Of a stretch of 64,000 nt of DNA, positions 1 through 11,155 are shown in pieces. Origin of the DNA: Xestospongia bergquistia. Lineage: Eukaryota > Porifera > Demospongiae > Haplosclerida > Petrosiidae. Each line of letters begins with the position of its first letter. The stretch's first letter is position 1. The notes under the pieces are model-generated. The model made no database searches. It was not told the origin of the DNA and saw only the letters and a list, made by a program, of their open reading frames with translations. The position numbers were made by a program, and so were the translations under genes. Location of the stretch: positions 2,232,001 through 2,296,000 of the forward strand of contig OZ014424.1 of the NCBI GenBank assembly GCA_963965975.1. The letters are read 5' to 3'.

Positions 1-175
1 TTGACAAATGCATAAAATTTGAAAAAGTAAACCTTACACAATTTTAATGATGTAATTTTTTCTTAGAACACACATAACCCTTAATTTAAACTATTCGATA
101 CCTACTATTTAATTCAATATCAGTACATAACAGACTTGCATGATTCAGCTACATAGAACCATTTGTGTAAAACCT

Positions 176-208
<33 letters not shown>

Positions 209-227
209 TGTGTGTGTGTGTGTGTAT
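176..227. repeat. TA/TG microsatellite
   Basis: An (AT)n run, interrupted once by AC, passes directly into a (TG)n run. It is simple sequence. A short open frame across it is low-complexity and not a gene. Confidence 0.9.
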
Positions 228-361
228 GCATATATCATTATAAAAAGTGATTGATTCAACCAATCTGTGATCAATTAGGTTAAAGGACTCATGAGATACT
301 AAAATAGAATACATAAAGCAGAATTAATTTTTTGTGGTAGAAGACACAAACTATCAATAAA

Positions 362-527
362 ATTGCTGTGTACTTTTACAGCTAGCCATATACTAGTAGC
401 TTTAGGCTCTATACTATGACATTGCTGTGTACTTTTACAGTTAACCATATACTGGTAGCTTTAGGCTCTATACTATGTGTACTTTTACAGTTAACCATAT
501 ATTGGTAGCTTTAGGCTCTCTACCATA
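362..527. repeat. Tandem minisatellite, three units of about 50-59 bp
   Basis: Three head-to-tail copies share the core TGTACTTTTACAG followed by CCATATAYTRGTAGCTTTAGG. Units begin near 362, 421 and 476; the second and third are slightly shorter than the first. It lies just beyond the poly(A) signal of the minus-strand 2A-Death-domain gene. No function is evident. Confidence 0.85.
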
Positions 528-725
528 TAAGCATAGAGTAAATTACTTTTTTAATTAGACTATATGATGTTTACATGTCATGAACAAGCATGTTTATATA
601 CACAATATATTAACATCATCAAGTGCACCCTTGTCACAGCTTGCATTCCTTATCATCATACATAACTTCACACATAACAGCTATAACAAGTAATCAATTA
701 GAAAAGCTCTTTACTATAGGTATTT

Positions 726-731
726 TTTATT
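726..731 (-). terminator. AATAAA poly(A) signal of the 2A-Death-domain gene
   Basis: AATAAA on the minus strand lies about 80 bp past the TAA stop of the last exon at 811. It is the nearest canonical signal downstream and fits a short 3' UTR. Confidence 0.6.
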
Positions 732-810
732 GATTAAAACATTTATAACAAAGAGAACAATATATCTGCATAACTTCACCACCAAAATATAGACTATCTA
801 TTGTTTTATA

Positions 811-2323
811 TTACTGACCTTGTCTTTTATCCTGTTGTATAAGATCATCACACGTAAGATCTAGTGAGATATCACATTTCTCTTTGACTTCATCAATCCA
901 GTCTTGACATAACTTTTGAGCAGCTAATTTCATTGGACCACCTTCACTGGAGAGGCAATGTAAGAAAATTCGACAATGTTTTTGTAACTTTGAAATGTCT
1001 TCCTTTATAAATTGCATTGTGTTTTCAAATTGATCGATGACACTGTGAACAGTTGGAGAAAGTCGGACTGATCTACTTATCAGATTATGGGAGTACATCT
1101 CTGTAGCAAACTGTTGGAGACTTGGTTTTAGCTGGTCACTTAAACGTGCAAAATGGCTTGTCAGTACACTCCTTAATACCTTATGAACTTCATGACCTCC
1201 CGACTGGTCACTTATTCTTTCTTTCTGCCTCTCTGTTAAACAAAAAGCAGAAGATAACAAGTCATCTGCGCCCATTTTTATTGGAGTAATAAAAGTTTGT
1301 AATGTATTTTACTGAACTGTTGTACTATATTGATCATTACTAGTAAAGATACTATTGTATAATGAATTATACATAGTCTATACCTTCATCTTTAGTACTA
1401 TCTACTTGTCTTTTCAGTGTAGTAGCTACATCCTTATCACCACAATTTTCAAGAGCGGAGATAAGTTTTTCCCAAGAAGGATCAGTACTATTTGTAATCC
1501 AAGATTGCAAACCTTCCTCTAAAGCAGAGTGGTAGTCTTGATCACTGCTGGCTATTTTCTTGAGTCTTATCACCTCCTCAGATGAGACACCAAGATCACC
1601 GATGAGTCCAATCCATTTATCTTTAACAATAAAACCGCTCTTAACAAGAAGTTGTAGAACATTATTAGATGTCAAGTCTGTTTGAAAAATAAGAAACATT
1701 GATTATGAGTTTCAAAATTTATTGACCTGTTTATATAATTATTTCTAAGTGTAATGAACCTTTACCTTTAACATCTAGTTGTCTTCTCATCACAGATGCT
1801 ATGTCCTCATCTCCACAGTATTCAACAGCTGAGATGAACTCTTCCCAAGAAGGAGCAGTACTGTTTGTAATCCACCATTGTAAACCTTCCTCTAAAGCAA
1901 AGTGGTAGTCTTGATTAGTGCTAGCCATTTTCATGAGTCTTCTCCTCTCCTCTAGTGATACACCTAGAAGACAAGTGAGTTTCATCCAATTTTTTTTAAC
2001 AACAAAACCACTTTTAACAAGAAGTCGCAGAGCATTACATGATGTCAACTCTAAATAAATTAAAACATCATCCCATCATTTATAGGTTATAATGTTTACT
2101 GACCAGTTTTTGGTCCAGGATTGAGTTCAACATCACCTGATAACTTCAGGAGAAGTACAAGAAACAAGACTAATGAGAATACCAAGGAATCACCACCACC
2201 CTCATTTACCAACATCAATAGTGACTTTACCCATACAGAGTTATCAGTGGTAGGAGTCTTTTTTGGTATCACATGACAATACCATAACCCAATCATAGTT
2301 CTCCATTGAATGATGTCAATCAT
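811..2323 (-). CDS. 2A-peptide protein with two Death domains (four exons)
   Basis: Predicted exons are 2323-2104, 2050-1766, 1677-1384 and 1265-811. Donors are GTCAGT, GTAAAG and GTATAG, acceptors TTATTTAG, TTCAAACAG and GGGCGCAG. Every intron is phase 1 and the joined frame is open (1254 nt, 417 aa). Residues 1-73: a short leader, a hydrophobic run (SLVFSLVLFLVLLL), then the 2A motif GDVELNPGP. Residues about 75-168 and 169-266: two Death-domain modules with the family pattern (W near helix 2, LGVS.EE, EEGLQ.WI, PSWE..I.A, GD.D.A). Residues 267-417: a helical region I do not recognise, containing GGPMKLAAQKL. If the 2A works as in known cases, the ribosome skips the Gly-Pro bond, giving a hydrophobic leader peptide and a separate cytosolic double-Death protein; without skipping the leader would act as a signal or anchor. 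An in-frame stop precedes the ATG. A sequence resembling a splice acceptor (TTTGTAG) just upstream leaves a 5' UTR exon possible. Cell-death or immune signalling is inferred from the domains. Confidence 0.82.
2111..2137 (-). other. 2A ribosome-skipping motif GDVELNPGP
   Basis: The nine codons read GGT GAT GTT GAA CTC AAT CCT GGA CCA on the minus strand, a perfect match to the 2A consensus D-V/I-E-x-N-P-G-P, preceded by LLLKLS. It lies seven bases before the exon 1 donor, so skipping would separate exon 1 from the Death-domain exons. 2A peptides are known from picornaviruses, some non-LTR elements and some invertebrate NLR-type proteins. No retroelement sequence lies beside this one. Confidence 0.9.
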
Positions 2324-2329
2324 AATGAC

Positions 2330-3470
2330 CTACAAACAATCCTTATATAAAAAGACAACTTTTTCTACATATTTAGTAACCTTTTGTTTCTGTCTGTACA
2401 CCACAATGTGAGACCGACACTTGTTATATAATCAACAGGAGACTATTAAAGACAACTGAATAGCTCGATAACCGAATCAATATGGCTATCAAGAAATAAA
2501 GCTAGGAAATAGGAAGTTTATAGCGATATCTCGGCGAAACTTCAACAATCTTTATAGGTTGCTATGGGTGGGGCAACGTTGTCTTGACATCAAAAATACG
2601 TCATCTGGTTTGCGTAGTTACAGAAAATGGCTAATAGTTGTAGTGAAAATAGACATGTAGTACGTTATCAGTATACAAACCCGTATATTTCCGTGGCTGA
2701 CTGACGCCCACGGAGTTAATTACAGTTTATGACACTCATAATAATTATACATATAATATTATCACAAAAAGCAACTGCACAACAGTGGAGATTGGCATTA
2801 AAAAGTTGAAGGAGTTGTCATTTAGTGGTCATTAATAAGCATTGAGTTGGTATTGTTCACTGATTGAAATAAAACTCCTGACTGTTTCCCAATGCAAGAA
2901 GTCCTTTAAATCAGGTTCTCTTTGGAATCTATATGTTTTGGAGCTCAAGATAGAGATAAACATCTTGATGAATTCTAGGTGAAGCATGTTGAGAACTTAA
3001 TTATCTAATAGATTAATAATAGTTTGTGGTCATTAACTAGTAAAGTGATAACAGTAGAATTGTGAGTAATTCTTAACAGCAGGCAGAATGTCATATAGGA
3101 GAAAAAGGATTAATACACAAGATGTCTGCACAAACATTTTGCTGTAATAGATATCAAGATTTGTTTTGTCATCAAATTATTGACAATTACACCATAAACT
3201 CCAGTATATGCTTCTGGTACCATTGACTACGTAATGATAAAGACAATATACTTTAAATAAACATAATAATATACATTGTTCATTGCTGATAAAAATGATT
3301 GAATCACTATTCAGAATTCACAGATGTAGCTGCTACTATTAATTTCATAGCTGCCATGAGATAAATTATGATTAGACACAATATTCACTATGAACACTAT
3401 AGAAAGTTTATACTACCTCATTGATAACAGTATGTGATGATTATATTTAACAAAGCAATGCGTGTTTTAT
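2330..3470. other. Intergenic, probable promoter side of the 2A-Death-domain gene
   Basis: No coding region is supported. The first 350 bases are less AT-rich than the rest and include a GGGTGGGGC box near 2570, consistent with the 5' flank of the minus-strand gene. The remainder is AT-rich with nothing recognisable. Confidence 0.4.
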
Positions 3471-3827
3471 ATTGATAATATATAATGAGTTAAGCATATT
3501 ATTATATTACATGTACAATAATGTATACCACTTCATTAGATGTAAACATCATACAATGTTATCTATGTGGGAGTGCATTTTTATCATTGCTTTAGGAAGT
3601 ATATATTGTCAGTTCACTCATAAGTTATGACAACAGCTGTGATAGGAAATCTACTGAGACAAAGTATAATAGAGTGGTCACTCAATTAAACAATCGGTTT
3701 AAACAGTGAATAGCCTAGTTTAGTGGTTCCCATAGAACAAAAGAAATGGTTCGGTGGTTCCCATAGTAACTAAAGAAATAATAGGTTGAAAGATTCTAGC
3801 TCCATCAGTTATAAAGTGCTTATAGTT
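3471..3827 (+). repeat. Upstream block, type 1 (copy before the DD exon relic)
   Basis: This block recurs before C1 (about 18420-18759) and F (about 43130-43509). Shared landmarks are an ATATTACATGTAYAATAATG stretch, TTCACTCATAAGTTATGA, AGGAAATCTACTGAGA and a twice-repeated GTGGTTCCCATAG. It ends at the first ATG of a Death-like exon in each case, so it is the ancestral 5' flank or promoter of one subfamily. Confidence 0.65.
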
Positions 3828-3975
3828 ATGTCAGTAGATTCTGCTATGTCTGTTAGACCAAAGTATGACCAGTTAATAGAATTACTAGATAGTCTAGACA
3901 ATTGGTAAATGTTTGGTACATTCTTACCTGGAATTAAGAGTGAGAGTGAACATATTCAAGTAATAGAATGTGAAA
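3828..3975 (+). pseudogene. Relic of the Death-like first exon
   Basis: From the ATG it aligns with the N-terminal half of the family's first exon (RPKYDQLIELLDSL, then GTFLPGIKSE, then HIQVIE). An in-frame TAA replaces the glutamine codon after NW, and the copy is cut off after the HIQVIE region, where the A/B repeat unit begins. It looks like the 5' end of a gene whose body was replaced by the adjacent copy A. Confidence 0.75.
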
Positions 3976-4158
3976 ATGTCATATGAGTGTCAGTCCAAAA
4001 CTATTCATGACAATTATTACCTTATAAAGTAAAATAACGTTATTCATTACATCAGTTGCCATTGACAAACATTATATTTACAAAAACAACAAATGTAAGT
4101 AAAGGAATCAAGTTGATAACAATTACTGCCATTAGAAAGAATATACTAGTAATTCACG

Positions 4159-6799
4159 ATGTCAGGAGATCCTGCTTTGTCTGATAGACCATAGTATGAC
4201 CAGTTAATAGAATTACTAGATAATTTAGTCAATTGGCTAAAAACGTTTGGTACTTTCTTAGCTGGTATTAAAAGTGAGCATATTCAAGTAATAGAACATG
4301 ACAAGAGAGAAAATGACCAACAAAAAGCTGCTCTTTTTACAAAATGGCTTCATATTCATCCTGATGCATCATGGAAGGATATACTGTCTGCATTGGAAAA
4401 GTCACAAGAATATGCTCTAGCTTCAAAAGTTTACCAAAAACTTAATACAACTTCATCTACAACTACATCTATTTCACAAGGTATTTCATAATGTAATAAT
4501 AATAATACAATTACTATGTGTAGGTTCTAGAACTTCACAAGAAAAAGTCAAAGTAGAAATTGAAGAGAAGGAAAAAGAAGTTTTGACTGCTTTACAAAGT
4601 TTACAAAGAGATTTTAGTAAGTTAATGGTAGCTGTTAGATCATCTTTTGATCATAAACTACAACATCAACAATTAGTACTAGTGGATGTGACTACATGGA
4701 TGAAGTATAGATTACACTGGGTTAAGGAACTATCTGACATTAACAAATGCAATGATTTAGATGAGCTTTTCACAATAGTACATCCATACTTTCACTTCTT
4801 AGACTGTGAACTAATTATGAATATCAGCAAAGAGTTTCTTAATGAGCAATGCTTTGAAAATAGCAAGAAAAACCTTGTCCATGAACTTAAAGAACATAGT
4901 GAGAAGGCAAAAACCCTACACTGTTTATCTACAGTAAAAGAACTTAAAGATCAATTGAAAACCATTTATTCCCCATATTTGACAAATTTATCAAACATGC
5001 CCCAAATTCAAATTGAGTTACACAATCAATGGAATGAAGCTAATATTCAAGCACTTTATCTACTAATAGGACACTTACTACCTTACAAGTCAAAACAATC
5101 AATTCTGAAGTACATTGAGATTGAGACAGGCTCAGTTCTTATTAAATACACTGTCCATGATTCAAATGCTGATTGTCTTATTGCTTATGCTCAAGGCAAG
5201 CTACAATTCATCCGTCTCATTGGTATATTTGCTCTAACAATCGACAGTCATCAAATTCTCAAAGAAGATGAGAATATAAACTTCTCTTTTGAGTCAGCTC
5301 TATTTGAAGCTGCAGAAGCTGGTCATAATGAAGCTGTACAATCTATTCTCAAATTAAGAGATGATGTAGACCACTGCAATGAAGAAGGCAGAACACCACT
5401 TATGGTAGGTAGTGAAGGTGGGCATGAACAAGTTGTACAAACACTAGTATCAGCTGGAACTAATGTTAACATACAAGATAATATAGGCAGGACAGCACTT
5501 ATGATAGCAAGCGAAAATGGTCATACCCAGGTCATTGAGCTACTACTTAGGGAGCATGCAGACATTAATATTAAGGAAGAAGATGGATGGACTGCCCTAA
5601 TGTTAGCCAGTCAAAATGGTCATATCCGTGTTGCTGAACTACTAGTCAAAGAGGATGCAGATATTAATATTCAGGAAGAAAGTGGATGGACTGCCCTAAT
5701 GCTAGCCAGCCAAAATGGTCATATTCACATTGCTAAACTACTAATAAAAGAGGATGCTGACATTAATATTCAGGAAGAAGATGGATATACTGCCCTAATT
5801 CTAGCATGTCAAAATGGTCATATCTATGTTGCTGACTTACTACTTAAACAGAATGCAGACATTGATACTCAAACAATAAATGGACGGACTGCCCTAATGC
5901 TAGCTAACCAAAATGGTCATACTCAGGTTGTAGAACTACTGCTTAAAGAGCATGCAGATGTTAACATTCAGGACAAAAATGAAGGGACTGCTCTAATGCT
6001 AGCCAGTCAAAACGGTCATGCTGAAGTTGTTGAATTACTACTCAAAGCGGATGCAGACGTTAACATTCAAGGAAAAAGTGGAGTCACTGCCTTAATGTTA
6101 GCCAGCCAAAATGGTCATACTGAGGTTGCAGAACTACTACTCAAAGATAACGCAGATGTTAACATCCAGAGGGAAAATGGAGTGACTGCCCTAATGCTAG
6201 CCAGTCTCTATGGTCATGCTCAGGTTGCTGAAGTACTACTCAAAGATGATGCAGACGTTAACATTCAGGAAGTAAAAGGAAGAACTGCCTTAATGCTAGC
6301 TAGTCGAAAAGGTCATATAGAGGTTGCTGGACTACTACTTAATGTGGATGCAGATGTTAACATTCAGGAAAAGAATGGAGTGACTGCTTTAATGCTAGCC
6401 AGTCAAAATGGTCATAGTCAAGTTACTGAACTATTACTCAAAGCAGATACAAATGTTAACATTCAGGCAAAGAATGGTGTTACTGCCCTAATGATAGCCA
6501 GTCAAAACAGTTATATCAAAGTTGCTGAACTACTACTCAAAGCAGATGCCGACGTGAACATTCAGGAAGAAGAAGGACGGACTGCCCTAATGCTAGCCAG
6601 TAAAAATGGTCATATCAAGATTACTGAACTACTGCTCAAAACAGATGCAGACATGAACATTCAGGCAAAGAATGGAGCAACAGCAGTAAAGCTAGCTAGT
6701 CAAAACGGTCATACCCAAATAGTTGAACTACTAGCAAATGAGCTTGTAGACAACGATGTTCAGGGAAAAACTGAATTGACTACCCTTTGTTCAATCTAG
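4159..6799 (+). CDS. DD-ANK paralogue A (long second exon intact, stop in first exon)
   Basis: Exon 1 is 4159-4480, a 43-bp intron is 4481-4523 (GTATTT...TGTAG, phase 1), and exon 2 is 4524-6799. Exon 1 encodes the Death-like module (LLDNLVNW, GTFLAGIKSEHIQVIE, ALFTKWLHIHPDASW, ASKVYQKL), but codon 12 is TAG where paralogues have AAG. Exon 2 is open throughout: a charged coiled-coil-like start, the conserved family domain (DELFTIVHPYF, NMPQIQIELHN, SILKYIEIETGS) and about 15 ankyrin repeats of 33 residues. It ends soon after the ELVD repeat and lacks the roughly 300-residue distal region and basic tail of copy G. It may be translated from an internal ATG near 4625, or be a recent pseudogene. 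A candidate AATAAA is at 6993. Confidence 0.7.
4481..4523 (+). other. 43-bp phase-1 intron of copy A
   Basis: CAAG before GTATTT at the donor and TGTGTAG at the acceptor are shared with B (8479-8521, 43 bp), and related introns are in C2 (45 bp), E and G (47 bp), H (48 bp) and I (51 bp). Reading through A's copy meets TAA after three codons, so splicing is needed here. Confidence 0.8.
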
Positions 6800-7978
6800 A
6801 GTCAAAAGCCAATACTCAAATGAATCTCAATTCAGACATGAATATCTCTAAAACTAAAACTAAAAGTTCATTATATCATTTAAAAGTACATGTATTGTTC
6901 TATTTCTACATAAAAAACATTCCCAATAGGCATTTATAGTTTCAGTATATTAGCCAATCCAGTTCGAGCTTTGTTGCTATTACGGTATTGTCAATAAAAT
7001 TATCATGATATCCTTCTCTTAAGTCCATATAAACTGATGAAACTGTTAATAAATGTAGTCATTAATTCAAAATCATTATTAAGATTATTCTTTGAATCAC
7101 TTTTTAAATTTTAAGTTATATTTGTCAACATATATTTCAATGTTATACTTATCACTGAAACAGAAAACAGTGGAGTAGTTAGTTTATTGGTTTAAATATT
7201 CCAGCTATTTTACTAACCTCACTGTTAAAATAGATTGGTTCTTCTAACAAATTCACATTCACTTAAGTTATATTGAAAACATCTACTGTTTTTATTTAGC
7301 ATTGCACAGTTTATATAACTCAACAAATAACTTATCAAAAAGGATATGTATGTGGTGTTCTATTATAAATGCAATAATGACAAAAATCACACATACAAGG
7401 TTTAGTATCTTTTTGACTAACCTTGAGAGATTAAACAGAATCTATATTGCCCTGACAATTAACTGCACAACTATTATTAGTATAAACTTGTCAATTAGTA
7501 TGTTATTTTAAAAATAAAACAGTGCGATGTATTCTATTTTCACAATCTCATGCATTATAATCAAACAATAGATTGGTTAAATCAACCAATTTACTTTTAC
7601 ATTTGCTCTTCATAATTATAATAACTTTATATGGAAAAAAATTTTGAGGTCTAAATTTTTATGATAATAATTGTGACCTGATCTACAATAAAGGATCACT
7701 TCTGTCAAAATGTTTAAATATATGGCTGTCCATAATGAATGAATATATAATTGTGTATTTGTTTGCAAACAGTGTTTTTTTTTCATAAATCAGGTTGCTA
7801 GAAGTGGTCCCTTATTGCAAATCAAGTCACGATTATATTCATGATATCAGACACTATTGTAAACATTTGACCATAACTTATAACGTTTCTACGTCATTGA
7901 CTATAATGAATGATATTGACCACATTTTACATAATATTTTAATAGTATTCAATGTTACCACAGTTATTAGCCAAAACA
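6800..7978. other. Intergenic between copies A and B
   Basis: AT-rich, about 1.2 kb. Short open frames at 7302-7511 and 7795-7986 lack any recognisable domain and look accidental. The right edge at about 7979 is the left boundary of a unit that also starts at 3979, so A and B are tandem copies offset by 4.0 kb. Confidence 0.5.
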
Positions 7979-8158
7979 TCATATGAGTGTCAGTCCAAAA
8001 CTATTCGTGACAATTATTACCTTATAAAGAAAAATAAGGTTATTCATTACATCAGTTGCCATTGACAAACATTATATTTAGAGAAACAACAAAAAATAAG
8101 TAAAGGATTAAGTTGCTAACAATTACTGTCATTAGAAAGAATATACTAGTAATTTACA

Positions 8159-11155
8159 ATGTCAGGATATCCTGCTTTGTCTGATAGACAAAGCAGGATA
8201 TAAGTAAAAAGCAGTATGATCAGTTAATAGAATTACTAGATACTCTAATTAATTGGCAAAAGTTTGGTACTTTCTTACCTGGTATTAAAGTGAGCATATT
8301 CAAGTAATAGAACGTGGCAAGAGAGAAAATGACCAACAAAAAGCTGCTCTTTTTATAAAATGGCTTCATGTTCATCCTGATGCATCATGGATACTGTCTA
8401 CTTTGGAAAATGCTCTAGCTTCAAAGGTTTACCAAAAACTTAATACAAAGTCATCTACAACTACATGTATTTCACAAGGTATTTCATAATGTAATAATAA
8501 TAATACAATTACTATGTGTAGGTTCTAAAACTTCACAAGAAAAAAGCAAAAGTAGAAAATGAAGAGAAGGAAAAAGAAGTTCTGACTGCTTTACAAAGTT
8601 TACAAAGAGATTTTAGTAAGTTAATGGTAGCTGTTAGATCATCTGTTCATCATAAACTACAAAATCAACAATTAGTACTAGTGGATGTGACTACATGGAT
8701 GAAGTATAGATTACATTGGGTTAAGGAACTATCTGACATTAATAAATGCAATGATTTAGATGAGCTTTTCAAAATACTACATCCATACTTTGACTTCTTA
8801 AACCGTGAATTAATCATGGTCCATGATTCATGGATATCAGTGAAGAGTTTCTCAATGAGGAATGCTTTGGAAATACCAAGAAAAAACTTGTCAGTGAACT
8901 AAAAGAACATACTGAGAAGGCAAAAACCCTACGTTGTTCGTCTACAGCAAAAGAACTGATTGAACTCAATTGAAAACTACATATTCTCCATATTTGACAA
9001 ATTTATCAAACATGCCCCAAATTCAAATTGAGTTACACAATCCATGGAATGAAGCTAATATTGAGGGACTTTATCTACTAATAGGGGGTGTACCTCACAG
9101 ATCAAAGAAGTCAATTTTAAAGTACATTGAAATTGAAACAGGTTCACTTTGTATTAAATACATTGTTCATGAATCATAAGCTGAATATCTCATAGCTTAT
9201 GCTTAAGGCAAACTACGGTTTACGCATCTCATTGGTATCTTTGGTCTAACAATTAATGATGAAGCTATCCTCAAAGAAGATGAGAATATGAACTTCACTT
9301 TTCAGTCAGCTCTTCTTGAAGCTACAAACAGTGGTCATGATGAAGCAGTACAATTTCTCCTTAAATTAACAGTTGATACAGAACATTGCAATGAAAAAGG
9401 CAGAACAGCACTTATGATAGCGAGTAATAATGGACGTGAAAAAGTTGTACAAACGCTAGTATCAACTGGCACTAATGTCAACCTACAAGATAATGAAGGG
9501 AGGACAGCACTAATAACAGCATGTGAACATGACTATGTTGCAATAGTGGATAACCTTATCCAAACAGGTGCTAATCAAAAATTTACAAACCTCAAATGGC
9601 TCAACTGCCCTAATGTTGGCAAGTTTTTATGGCTATTCAAATATTATAAAAGTGTTACTTAAACAAATAAAAAATTTTCAGAAAATTAACTATCAAAAAA
9701 AAACATGAAACAGTTGTAGACGTTAACATTCAAAAAGAAGATGCTTTAATGCTAGCTAGATAGTCATAATGGTCATACCAAGGTTGTTGAACTACTACTC
9801 AAAGAGGATCCAATGTAACCTAGTGGAAATGGTCATACTCAAATCGTTGTACAGCTCATCAAAGAGCATACAGACATTGATAATCAGGAAGAAGATGGAT
9901 AGACAGCCCTTATGCTAGCTAGTCAAAACAGTCATCTACAGACCATAGAACTACTATTCAAAGGGCATGCAAATATTGATATTCAAGCAAAAAGTAGAGT
10001 GACTGCTTTATGATAGCCAGCCAATATGGTCATATCCAGGTCGTTATACTACTACTCAAAGAGAATGCTGATGTTAATGTCAAGGAAAAGAAGATGGATG
10101 GACTGTCCTAATACTAGCTAGTCAAAATGGTCATATTAAGATAGCTGAATTACTTAAAGAGCATACAAATGTTAACATTCATGCTAATGATGACTGCACT
10201 GCCCTTATGATAGCTAGTCAAAATGGACATATCCAGGTCGTTAAACAACTACGAAAAAAACATGCAGATGTTAATAGTCATGCTGAAAATGGAGTAACAG
10301 CCCTAATGCTAGCTAGTATTAATGAACGTCTTGAATTAGCTGAGTGTTTACTACAATCATTTGCAGATCCTCATATATTAGCATACAATGGAGCAACAGC
10401 ATTTTCATTAGCAGCTTACAGTGGTAACAGAGTCCTTGTTAATATGCTCTTAGATAAAGCTGAATCCACTACTGATGAGATTGAAAAAGCAATAGTAACA
10501 TCATGTTATGATGCTCATCCTACTCTCATTACCTTCCTCTCAAACAAACTTCCAGACTTCACTAATGACCAGAGAGAAGTACTAAACTCATGTGTTAAAG
10601 GAGATTTACATACAGTCATAATGAAGATATTAAGTAGTTCAGATACTCCACTGGTACTTGGTCTTACTCCACTCATGGTAGCTTCATCGTATGGACATCT
10701 TGATATAGTGGATGCTCTCATTAACGCTGGAGCTAATGTCAATACACAAGTCATTTTGGATTCACTCCTTTTTTCTTTGCAGTGAAAGGAGGACAATCCT
10801 CTTTAATAGTAGAGACACTCTTAATGTATGGTGCCAGTCCAAATATTATTGGTATTACTAATGAAAGTCCATTGGATGTAGCTATTAGTGTTAGTAAGAC
10901 AATTGAAATAGATGCTGTTAGTGAGCTATTAATCAAATATGGAGATCAGACAGCATTATAATCACAGAGAAGAAACAAATCAGAACCAAAGTCAACATCT
11001 CTAACAGTTGATGAACAAAAAACCACACCTACATCATTACAAACAACACATGAAGCGGCAACTATAAAAACTTTCAGAGACAAAGGTGACACTATCAAGA
11101 GGATGACAAAGCAAGAAAGATAGGGTTTCTCATCATTTATTGATTTGCTCACTTA
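8159..11155 (+). pseudogene. DD-ANK paralogue B, multiply broken
   Basis: It follows the same plan as A. A Death-like exon from the ATG at 8159 carries a small insertion that repeats part of itself. A 43-bp intron is 8479-8521, followed by the central domain, ankyrin repeats and the distal region with the tail ending near TAA at 11153. Many frameshifts and stops leave open pieces only at 8624-8902, 8970-9179, 9288-9662 and 10207-10785. Unlike A it keeps the C-terminal part (TPLVLGLTPLMVASSYGH, then the remnant of the lysine-rich tail), so A was probably shortened after the duplication. Confidence 0.85.

Noticed and set aside
120-314. Minus-strand frame over the TA/TG repeat
   Set aside because: Its translation is dipeptide low complexity produced by the microsatellite.
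2096-2323. The 2A motif as part of a viral or LINE insertion
   Set aside because: No polymerase, capsid or endonuclease sequence is adjacent, and the exon has good splice signals leading in frame to Death domains.
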